Below are positions 7,101 to 19,100 of a DNA stretch of 20,749 nt, piece after piece. The DNA is from Amarolinea aalborgensis (GTDB lineage: Bacteria; Chloroflexota; Anaerolineae; SSC4; Amarolineaceae): assembly GCF_900491745.1 (NCBI RefSeq), contig NZ_UETR01000050.1, positions 1 to 20,749 on the forward strand, read 5' to 3'. The notes beneath the pieces are model-generated. The model ran no database searches, was not told the DNA's origin, and worked only from the letters and a program-made list of their open reading frames with translations. How positions within the stretch are numbered: the stretch's first letter is position 1; every line of letters starts with the position of its first letter. The translations under genes and the position numbers were made by a program.

Positions 7101-10100
7101 CTGCGCCGCATCTATGAGCAGGCGCTGGCGTCGGCTGGCCGAGCCGTGCCTTACCTGGCAATGCAAACGTTGTTGAAGAGCACCGGCTTGACCGACGCCG
7201 CGTGGCGGAAATTGAGCGCCTCGATTCTGAACACGGTCCAAATTGTCAATAACTTTGGGTACTCCGCAGGGCAAGCACAACAGTTGAAGCTCAAGCTCGA
7301 GACGCAACGCGCATTTTCGCAGATCTCCGTCAGGGAGACGGCCCGTTACCGGCAGGCCTTGGTTGGTCCGATGCTGGTCTTTACCGCGCTCGGCTTTGCC
7401 TTGACCAATGTCAAGGGCGGTCAGACGGCCGGCCAGATCATGCTGTCCTCACTGACCGCGATCAACAACACGATTGAGGCCGTGGCGCAATACCGAACTG
7501 TCATGGCCACCGTTAGATCGTTGCCTTATAGCGATAGCATTCGAGGCATCGAATCGTTCGTGTTGGGCTTCCGCCACTCCTTCAGTTCGAGCGTAGCCAA
7601 GGCTGGCGCAGTCGGCGCGGCCATTGGAGGCATCGCCACATGGGCGTTCTTCTTTGCGGCCTGGGGCAAGGGCGGCCTCTCCACCGACAGCGTGGAGTTC
7701 AATAATCTGCTGGCGGGCGCGATCGCCGCCACGCTGGTGATCGTCGTGACCTTCCTCCTGTCGCTCACGGTCGTCGGCGCTATTGTGCTTGCCGTCGCTG
7801 CGATTTTTGACCTGATCGCATTGATCATTTGCAAGGCGGGCGTCAAGGCGGCGTGCAGCCTGGGCATCACGGAGGCGATCACCAAGCTGATCACCGAATG
7901 GATCTATACTGGCGGGGTCATGATTGATACCAAGGCCGATCCGTCCATTACCAACATCGAAGATGCCCAACTGCGCCTGACCAGCCCGGAGCGCGGGTTG
8001 GTGGTTGGCAACGGCGTGCGCTTTGTCGTTGATCTGTGGACCTATGTGCGCCACGCCGCGCCGGAACCGGGCGTTGTCTACCATTACCCCGAGTTCTTCA
8101 CCGCCGAAGATCTACGCTCCACCACCGTCAGTTACGCGCTCGAGAACGTCGAGCGCAAGTTGAAGCCCGAACTGAACCAGACCAGTTGGGCAGATGTGAT
8201 CGGCTACGGTTGGGTGGAGGCCGAAGTGCCGTCGCCCGTCGTCGGCTGGCTCGTGCCAACGACCAAGAGCAAGAATCTCTACCAGGGCGCGCGCAACGAC
8301 CGCCTGGTCTCCGGCCTCTATCCGTTCAACAGCGCCAAGATCAACCAGATCTTCCCGCTTTACCTCAACACTGGCCTGGCCCTGCCGCGTTACGACTGCT
8401 GGTTCCAGGTCTGCACGCACAAGTCGGCCAAATCGTCCATCAGCACCGACCTGGGCAAGCAGTTCATTCTCGACATTCTGCCCGCCACGCTGGACGAGTT
8501 CGTCAACTGGAGCCAACTTGGGCCGCAGGCTGACCGCGACGGCGACGGCGTGTCGGTCCAGATTGACCCCAACGACGCCAAATGGGACACGGACGGCGAT
8601 GGCCTGCCGGATGGCGTGGAGATGAAAAAGGGCTTCAATCCGCGCGTCGCAGATGCCGACGGCGACGGCTTGAACGATGCGTTGGAATTGCGTTACGGGA
8701 CCAACGCCGTCGCTGCTGACACCGACAGCGATGGCATCTCCGATTTCGACGAGATCTATGGGTACATGCTGACGTTCAACGCCCGCAGTGTGCTCGTGAC
8801 GAGCGACCCCACGCTGCGTGACAGCGACATGGACGGGATCAGCGACGGCGCCGAGCGCCGTCTGAATGGCATTGACCCGGTGCGCTACCCCTTCCATCCG
8901 CGGGTCTTCAACGAGCCGCCGGTTCGCATTTACAGCCAGATGGCCGATCTTGACCGCGTGTTGGCCATCGGCGCGACCACCACCGTGACCACGACGGTCT
9001 TCAACGGCACGGCCGTTGAAAACGCCCTGGCGGCGAGCGGCCATTTCAGCGTCACCCTGCCGGCCCTGCTGGGCGGCGCCAGCCAGACCCGCAACTTCAC
9101 CCTGTTGCCCACCGTCAGCAGCAGCATCGTGCTGCCTGCCACAGCCGGCGGCGCGACCAGCAGCCTGGTTGCCATCAACAGTCGCGCCGCAGCGGACCTG
9201 ATCCCGGTGGGCAGTGCGCCATCGGGGCCGCCCGACGACATCATCCTCGACAACCCGCTGCCGGTGACCATTGACGCCGACCCGCCGAACGCGCCGGAGC
9301 TGACGCTGGGCCAATTCGTTCAGCCTGGCAACACAGTCATCATCGGCGGCGTAGCCAGCGACCCGACTTCCTACGTAGATCGGGTGGAGGTCAGCGTCAA
9401 CGGTGGGCCGTTCGCGCTGGCGACCGGAACTTCATTGTGGGCCTTCCCCGTGGACATTCCCAACCAGCCCAGCGGCGCGGTGCCCATTGTGGTGCGCGCA
9501 ACGGACGCGGTCGGCTATACCAATTCGGCCAACTTCTCCCTGACCATTGACAGCGTCTCCCCCAACGTAACGCTTGACCTGGCCGCCGGCGGCCTGCGCC
9601 AGGTGCGGCGCAACGCGGCAGGAGCCTGGACGCTGCGGCTCAGCGGCGCAGTCACGGATGCGCTGGCCGGCGTTGAGTCGCTCACCTTCCAGGTTGGGAC
9701 CAGCGCTAATGTGGTGATCACGCCGACGGGCGTCCTGACGACCGGCATCGCGACCGACGGCAGTTGGCTGCTGGACTATCCGTTCAGCGATCCGGCCTTC
9801 AATCTCGATCCGCGGCCCTCCGGCCCCATCACCCTCACGGTCACGGCCCGCGACATGGCCCTACCGGACGGCAACCCGACGACCCAGGTCATTCCCTTTG
9901 TCATTGACATGACGCCGCCCACCGTCAAACTGCTCTCCCACCAGAACGAACGCCTGCTGACCGACGGCGCGGTGATCACCGGCACGGTGAGCGACGCGTA
10001 TGCGACCGTCGCCAGCGTGGAGTACGCGTTCGTGGATGCCGCCACGGCGTTGACCGCGGGGAGCGCCTTGCTCAACCTGCCGCTCAACGACCTGCCGGGG

Positions 10101-13100
10101 ACTGTGCTTTTCAACAATCAAGGCGCCGATCCGGTGCGCATCTACTGCCTGGACGAAAGCTGTCCCACCAGCGGAGAAGACGGCGAAGACGGCACAGCCG
10201 CGCGCTTCGACGGTGTGAACGACCTGCTGCGCACCTTTGAGCCGTTGAACCTGCCGGAGAGCGGCCTGACGACCTCGCTCTGGTTCCGCACGACCTGCGC
10301 CAACTGCGGCTTGTTCAGCGTGACCCAGGGCGCGTATCCCGCGGTCACCCAACATGACCGCGACCTGTTCCTGGACGCCGGCAAAGTGTGTTCCTCCATC
10401 CTGATCGGCGGCGCGAACACCCGAGAAGTGCGCTGCACCGTGGCCGACGCCTACGCCGACGGCCAGTGGCACCAGGTAGTTCACAGTCTGGGCGCAGGCG
10501 GCAACGCGCTTTACCTGGACGGCAAGCTGGCGGTCAGCAGCCCCACCAGTGCCTCCACTTTCAGCGCCCAGAACGGCGCACTCGTCGGCTACACCGCGGC
10601 CGCGGCCGCGCCGTTCTTCAACGGTCGGCTGGACAATGTGGTCATCTACGACGGCGCACTCTCCGCCTCGGCTGTGGCCGCCCTCTATCGCCAGTGGCGC
10701 CCGGCGGCGCTCACCAACGGCGGCAGCCAGTGGTCCTTCGCCGTCCCCGCCGGCATCGAAGGCTATTACCAGATTGACATGCGCGCCGCCGACAGCCTGG
10801 GCAACCGCGTCGAAAGCCGCGGCGACTGGCCCCAGTTCCGCGGCCCCGTGGACACCAAATTCCCCTCCTTCGACGTGGCGGCCAGCTATCGCGGCAGCGG
10901 CAGCGCGGCGCAGACCGTCTACAGCGCCAACGTGCGCGACTATAATCTGACCACGGAGAACTACAACTTCGTCTGCCCTCTGGCCAACGACCAGCTGCGC
11001 TTCAACACCGACGCCCAGGACCTGGGGCTGAGCAACCAGCCCAGCGACCAGCTCGCCGGCATCGTCGCGCAATGCAACGCGGCCGGCTTCCAGACCAGCC
11101 TGGTGGCGGCCAGCGCCTGCGATACGGTCGGCCACTGCGGCGCGGCCGTGCCGCCCCAAACGGTGGCCTACATGGGCACCACCAACAACCGCGTCCAGCC
11201 AGTTGGCAGCCTGCCCAACGCCATCGAGCGCGCCAACCTGAGCGACCCCGGCCAGCGGGCGCGCCTGATCGAAAGGCCAGGCAAGGTCATCCTCGACATC
11301 GCCGTGGACGAGGGCCACGGCAAGCTCTACTGGGCCGAGATGCTGCAGGGCGACTACGCCCAGCCAGCCGGCGTGTGGCGCGCCGACCTGGATGGCAGCA
11401 ATCCACAACAACTGGTCAGCGGCCTGACCGCCTATGGCGCAGAGGCCCTGCAGATCGCCCTGGACCCGGTCGGCAACAAGCTCTACTGGACCAAGGGCCA
11501 TGAGCTGTGGTGGGCGAACCTGAACGGCAGCCTGCCCCAGGTCATATACAGCATTCCGCCCGACCCGCGCTATGTCGGCAGCGGGCTGCAGTTGATGCAG
11601 ATTGGCGATGTGGTCGTGGACCAGGCGAATGACCGCCTCTACTTCAGCGAGCGCCGCCAGCGCGGCGACCTGGCTGGCTACAACGCCGGCATCCGCAACT
11701 TCGGCCGCACCGACAAGCACACACTGATTGTTCAGACCAACCTGAACGGCGCAAACCCAACCTTCTTTGCTGGCGCCGGCCCGAGCTGCACCTACGCCAA
11801 CTTCTACCAGAACCTGGGGACCGGCGTTGGCCCCGGGGCGGATCCAACTTTCTGTTTGACCTCCGGCGCGGACGGCTTCGACGTCGAAGCGTTAGCCCTC
11901 AGCAACGGCACGCTCTACTGGAGCGCGATTGACAACAACGGCGTCAGCGCCGGCGTCTACGGCCGCACGCCCGGCCAGCCCATCTTCACGGTGGCGCCGC
12001 TGGACATGCCGGGCAACGCCAACGGCCTGCGCACCACGCCGCTGCCCCAACTGCACGTGGATGACGCCTCGTCCGGCGTCTTCGCCATGCTGGGCACAGA
12101 CATCGTGCGCGGCGAGGCTGGCGGCGAGTTCACCGTCTTCACCAGCTTTGTGGACAACACACCGCCTGCGCCCGGTAACACCCGGCGCAGCAGCAGCACC
12201 CTCTCGGCCATGACGGTCGTCAAGACCAGCCAGGACACGCAGACCGACACCGATCTGGCCGTCGGCATCACGTCGCCGGCGCTGGTCATCGTCAACGGCC
12301 AGACCGCACGCTATGACATCACGCTGCGCAACGAGGCGGCGCTGGCGGCCGCGGACACGGTCCTGACGCTGACGCTGCCAGACGGCGCCAGCTATGCCGG
12401 CGCCAGCCGCGCCTGCGTGGATGGCGGCGCGACGGTGACCTGCAACTTCGGCCGCTTCCCGGCCCTGGCGCAGCAAAGCGTGGCGATCAGCATGACCATC
12501 GCCACGAGCACGGTGCGCGATCTGACGGCAACCGTTAGTGTCGCTTCCAGCACGGCCGAGCGCACGCCGGCGAACAACGTCGCCAGCCACAGCCGCATCA
12601 CGGCCGCGCCCACGCTGGCCGCGCTGCCTGGCATCCCGTACATCTACTACGGCGAGGCGACCCGCCTGACCCGTGTGCCGTTGTTTGGCGCGTACACGGC
12701 CGAGCCGCTCTTCATGGACCCGCCCATCAGCGGCGAGGTGCTGGCCTCCGACCCAGCCCGCAACAAGCTCTTCATCGTCACGGCGATGGACAAGCTCATC
12801 GCCGTCAACCCGGACGGCAGCGGCCGGGTGGAATTGGCCGACACCAATGCGGTCGGGCTGTCCACCGACGGCCGCAACCGGGTGGCCGTAGACGACGCCA
12901 CCGGCCGCGTCTACTGGTCAGAGATCAAGACGCTCTACCTGACCGACATCAAGAGTGCGAACCCGGACGGCAGCGACGTGCAGACTGTGGTCAGCAACGT
13001 GCGCAACCAGCGCGGGCTGCTGGTGGACCCGGTGCGCCGCAAGCTGCTGTGGGTGGGCGCGGACACCTGGCTGCGCCAGGAGCTGATCTTGAGCAGCAGC

Positions 13101-16100
13101 CTGGACGGCAGCGGCGTGGAGATGGTCTATGCCGCGCCCGAAGGCGCGCAGATTCGCGAGTTGGCCCTCAACCCGTACAGCCAGAAGCTCTACTGGCTCG
13201 ACCCGACGATCGGGGGCGGTTCACTCCTATGGGCCGACGCCGACGGCAACCGTGTGGCAACCCTGGCCACTGGACTCGGCAGCGTCGCGCGCGGCCTGAT
13301 CGTGCGGCCCTTCGAAGATGCGCTCTACTACGTCAGCGACGTCAGCCTGACGCGCGCACGGCTGGATGGCAGCAACGCGGAAAACCTGGCCGACCTGAGC
13401 CAACGGGCCTACACCGGATTGATGCTGCCGGTCAACGCGGTCAGCTTCTCGCCGACCTACATCGTCCGGCCGGCCGGCAACCTGGCGTTCGTAATTGCGG
13501 CGCCCTTTGGCGCGCCGCCGTGCGTCCTGAACGACAGCTTCGAGCCGAATAACAGCGCGGCCGCCGCGCGCGCCATCACGGTGGGCAGCGCCAACGGCGC
13601 GCTCTGCACCACCGACGCCGCGCTCCCCCAGGACATTGATTACTTCAAGATCACCGTGCCGGACGGCAAGCAGCTTGACCTGAACCTGGGCAACCTGCCG
13701 GCCGATTACGGGCTGTACGTGCAGCGCGCCGGGCTGACTCTGGCCACCAGCCTGAACCCCGGCCTGGCAAACGAGACGATTGCCCTGCCCAACTATGACG
13801 GCGACGGCGAATACATCATCGTCGTCTTCACCAGCGCGCCGGTCAACAACCCGTCGCCCTACACGCTGGCCGTGGGCCTGAGCGACGCGCCGCCGTCCAC
13901 CAATTTCTCGAACGCCCAGTGTCTGTCGGTGGATCCGCTGGACGCGCCCGGCCTGGCCGGCAACCAGTTCCAGAACCAGGCGACGCCGCTCACGGTCGGC
14001 AGCCCGGCCACCGGCGCGCTGTGCTACCGGGACGACGTTGACTTCTACGCGTTCAATGCGGTGGCCGGCCAGCGGTTGAACCTCGACCTGCCGGTGCGCC
14101 CGGCCGACTACGAGCTGCACGTCTACCGGCCCAACGGCACCTTCTTCAACGCCTATAGCGCGGGCGGCGTGTGGCGCTACCCGGCGCAGGTGACCGTTGA
14201 CGCCACCGGCGCATGGGCCGTCGCCGTTCGCACGCCCAACCTGACGCCGACCATGAGCACCTACCAACTGCTGGTCACTGATGGCACGTGCAGCGCCAAC
14301 GACAGTTGGGAGCCAAACAACACGACGGCCCAGGCGGCGGCGCTCGGCGCACCCGGCCGCGTCAACGCCACGTTGTGCTCGGCCAACGACGTGGACGCCT
14401 ACAGCTTCAGCGCCGCGGCCGGCCAGCGGCTAACCGTCAACTACCCGGCCAACGCAGCCGGCGCAACGCTGCGCCTGCTCGACGCCAACGAGACGGAGCT
14501 GGGCCGCGTCCAGCCCGGCGCGCAGGGCAACTTCACCCTGACGGCCGGCGGAACCTACAGTCTGGTCGCCGCCAACAACAGCCTGGCCGGCAGCGACGCG
14601 CCCTACATGTTCCAGTGGCTGCTGGATGCGCCGCAGACCGCGCCGGATCAGCAGGTCGTTTACTATAGCAATGGGCTGCTGGGCCAGCTCTTCCGCGTGG
14701 CGCTCAGCCCTGATCACACGACGGAGCCGCTCTTCCTGGCCCCAGCGCAGAACTCCAGCGGCCCGGCCATCGCCGCCGACCCCGTGCGCAGCCTGCTCTA
14801 CAGCTACGACCCGTTGATCGGCGGCGACGGCGCCATCATGCGCAGCAACACCCTGCCCTTCGACGGCAGCGGCTTCGCGACGGTCGTGCCCGCGCCCAAC
14901 CCCGACGGCGTGGCGAATCCGCCGGTGGCGATTGCTGTGGATGAGCAGAGCGGCCGCATCTACTGGGTGCAGCCGCAGGGCGGCAGCGCCAGCCTCGGCA
15001 GCACGATCCGCAGCGCCAACGGCGACGGCACGGACAACGTGCAGGTCGTCGGCAGCGGCATCGCCCGCACCAGCCTGGTGGTAGACTCAGTGCGCGGCCT
15101 GCTCTACTGGACCGAGAACGACGCGATCAAGCGCAGCAAGCTTGACGGCGCCGACATAACCGAAATCCGCGCCGCGGTCGGCGGCCAGACGCCCACGGAT
15201 CTGGCGCTGGATCCCTTTGCCCAACGGCTTTACTGGCTCGACACGGGCCGCTCGGCCATCGTGCGCGTCAGCGCCGACGGCAGCGGCGAAACGCTGCTGG
15301 TCACGGGCCTGGCTGGCGGCGCGCGCGGCGTCGCCGTGCTGCCGCTGCAGAACGCGCTGTTCTACAGCAGCGGCGGCGTCATGCGGCGAGCCGCGCTCGA
15401 CGGCAGCAATCCGGTGACAATCGCGACGCTGTCAGGCGCCTACGCCGGACCGAGCAACCTCAATCCCAATGTCTTCCCGCAGGTGATCATCGAGCCGCCG
15501 CAGTCGCCGCTGACCATCGGCAGCGGGACGCCGCTGATCAGCCCCTGCGCGCTGGCCGACAGCTACGAGCCGAATAACGACATCCCCGGCGCCACGCTGC
15601 TGACGGTCGCCCCGCAGACGGAGGTGCGCGGCGCGCTGTGCAACAGCGTGCTCAACCAGCCGGCCGACCTGGACTACTACCGCGTGACGGTCGCTGACCG
15701 CAAGACGCTCAGCGCGGCGCTCAGCGAGCTGCCCGCCAACTACCGCGTCATCATCCAGTCGCCCGCGGGCGTTACCCTGGCCTTCAGCGACAACGACGGC
15801 CTGGCCGACGAGTTCGCCGAGGTCAGCAACACCAGCGGCGCGACGGGCGATTTCATCGTCCTGGTGATGGGCTACGGCTTCCAAAACACCAATCAGTACA
15901 AGCTGACGCTGGCGCTGGGCGATGTGCCGCCGCCGCCCGACCCGGACAACGACGAGTGCGGCTTCGTGGACATCTACGACGCGCCGGGGGTGGGCAATGG
16001 TACGCTTGCCACGGCAACGGATCTCACCCTGAACGCGTCCATAGCGGCCGCGCTGTGTTACAGCAACGACGTGGACATGTACGCCTTCAACGGCCTTAAC

Positions 16101-19100
16101 GGCCAGACGCTGACCTTCGACCTGCCGATCCGGCCGGCCGATTACACGCTGACGCTCTACAATCCCAACGGCGATGCCTGGGCGACGCCAACCTATGGCG
16201 GCAGCGTCACGCTCGACGCCAGCGGCCGCTGGACGGTGGCCGTCTCCCAGCCCGCTCTGACCCCGACCGTCCAGCAGTATCAGCTGCTGGTGACAGACCA
16301 GAACTGCGTGGCCAGCGACGCCAACGAACCGAACAACAGCGCCGCCTTCGCCACGCCGCTAAGCAACGGCAGCCGCGTGCGCGCCACCCTGTGCAGCGCG
16401 GCTGACGTGGACTTGTATTCGGTCAGCGCGACCGCCGGCCAGGAGCTTACGCTCAACTACCCGGCCAACGCGACCGGCGCAGTCGCGCGTGTCGCGCCGG
16501 CGGGCGGCGGCGGCGACCTGGGTCAGGTGACGGCCGGCGGCCAGGGCGTCTTCACGATCCCCGCCAGCGGCGACTACCGCGTCGTCGTTGAAAACAATGC
16601 GCTGGCCGGCGCGGCCGCGCCCTACCAGTTCGAGCTGCTGCTGGGCAACCCCACGCCGCCGCCCAGCGGTTCGCCTTACATCTACTACAGCCGCGCCAGC
16701 GACCTGATCCGCGTCGGCGACGCCGGCGCCCCGGTCGAGCCGCTCCTGCTGCCCGACGGCTTCGTGGGCGGCCCGGTGATCGCCTCGGACACCGTGCGCG
16801 GCAAGCTGTACATCCTCGACAACTTCGAGCGCGTTGTGCAGGTCAACCCGGACGGCAGCAGCCCGCAGGTGGTGGTGGCCGACACCGGCCCCGGCGTGCT
16901 GCGCTTCACCGAATCGCTGGCCGTGGACGAGCGCAGCGGCCGCATCTACTGGGCGCAGGCGACCTTCGGCGTCGTCAGCGACATCAAGAGCGCGGCCGGC
17001 GACGGATCGGACGTGCAGACGGTGGTGACCGACGTCGCGGCCGACCACGGCATGGCGGTTGACCCGGTGGGCGGCCGACTCTACTGGGCGCAGACCTCGC
17101 TCTACAACGGCGCGGTCGTTGACCACATCCGCCGCAGCAACCTGGACGGCACGGGCGTAGAGGTAGTCTACGCCGCGCCGGAAGGCCGTCAGATTCGCGA
17201 GCTGACCGTGGATCCCTTCGCCCAGATGCTATACTGGCGCGACCCCACGCAGAGCCTGCTGCTGCGCGCGGCGGCCGATGGCAGCGGGAGCCCGGCCACG
17301 GTCGCCACGGTCAGCAGCGCGCGCGGCTTCGTCGTCCGGCCGCTGCTTGGCGAGCTGTACTACACGGCGGGCAGCCAACTGATGCGCGCCGCGCTGGACG
17401 GCAGCGGTCCGGCCGCGCTGGCCACGCTGGATGGGGCCTATAACGGCGTCAGCAACCTGAACCCCGGCGCCTTCTATCCGACGATCATCAGCCCGCCCGG
17501 CTCCAACCTGGCGCTGAGTTACAGCGCGCCCTTCGCGCAGCCGTGCAGCGCCGTGGACGGCTACGAGCCGAATAACACCCTGGCGACCGCAGCCGGGATC
17601 ACGCCCGGGACGCTGACTGCGGCGCTTTGCTCGCCCGACCTGGTCACCATTGACGACTACGACTACTACCAATTGACCGTGGCCGACGGCAAGCAGATCA
17701 CAGTCACGCTGACCGACCTGCCGCAGGACTACAGCCTGGTGCTGTTCGCGGGCGGGGTCGGCGTGGGCTGGAGCTACGAGCCGGGCACGGCCGATGAGGT
17801 GCTGACTCACGTCAATCGCACAGGAAGTCCGGTCGTCTACGCCATCATGGTGGGCCGCTTCCCCGACTTCTACGACAGCCGCCTGCCCTACACCCTGAAT
17901 GTGGCCGTCGCCGACGCGCCGCCGCCTCCCCCGCCGCCGCCGCCGCCGGCCGATGGCTGCGCCTCGGTTGACCCTTACGACGCGCCTGGCGTGCTGGGCA
18001 ATCAGACCCGTGACACGGCCACCAGCATCAGCTTCAACCAGACGATCACGGCCGCGCTCTGCTACAACAACGACAAGGACTATTACGCCTTCAATGGCGT
18101 GGTCGGCCAGAACGTCCGCATCGAGATGCCCGTGCGCCCAGCCGATTACTACATCTCCGTGTTCAACCCGGACGGCCAGTACGTCACCGGCATCTTCCCT
18201 GGTTCGTGGCTGCAATACGGCGACCAGTTCACCATCAACACGGCCGGCCGCTGGACGCTGGGGGTTTGGCATCCAAACCTGACGCCGACCACCGACCAGT
18301 ACCAGCTGCGGCTAGGCGTCAATACAACGTGCAGCGGTCTTGACCCGTATGAGCCGAACAACGAAGAGTACAATCCGCGCGTCATCCTGACTCGCACGTT
18401 GACCCTGCGCACCATGCTGTGCGAAACCACCGACCAGGATTGGTTCGCCTTCCCCATGACGGTGGGCGATCGCATCCGCATCACGCCGCGTATCCTGACC
18501 AACGGCGTGAACAGCAACAGCGAGACCGTCAACATGAACATCGCCATCTCACCGCCGGGCTTCGGCTTCGGCGAGATTCGCGAGCCGTTCGAGACCATTG
18601 CCCGCAGCAACGGCGATTTTCGTATGGGCATCTACACGCAGCCGCGGGTGACCGAGAACCTGGCTTACGAGGTTGACGTCGAGATCATCCCGCCCCCGCC
18701 ACCGCCGCCGGTGCCCAACAACTGGACCTGCACGGTTTATCCGAGCAGCGACGTGCCGCAGCCGATAGACGACCTGGCGACCATGGCCTCGACGGTCAAC
18801 GTGCCAGCCACCGGCGCCGTGACGCGCGTCAGCCTGCGCGATATCACCTTCGATCACGGCGGGCTGTTTGACCTGACCTTTGGCCTGGCTGCGCCCGATG
18901 GCACGCAGGCGGAGTTGTTCGCCTTCAACGACTACGGCTACTACACCTGGTGCGGCGGCAGCAACTGCCAGTTGTCGCTGGACGACTGGGCCATCGAAGG
19001 GCTGGCCCCGCCCCCGTTCCCGAACGACGGCGGCGCCTTCCGGCCCAGCCGCAGCAGCTTTGCCCCGTTCAACGGCAAGCCCAGCAACGGCGTGTGGACG

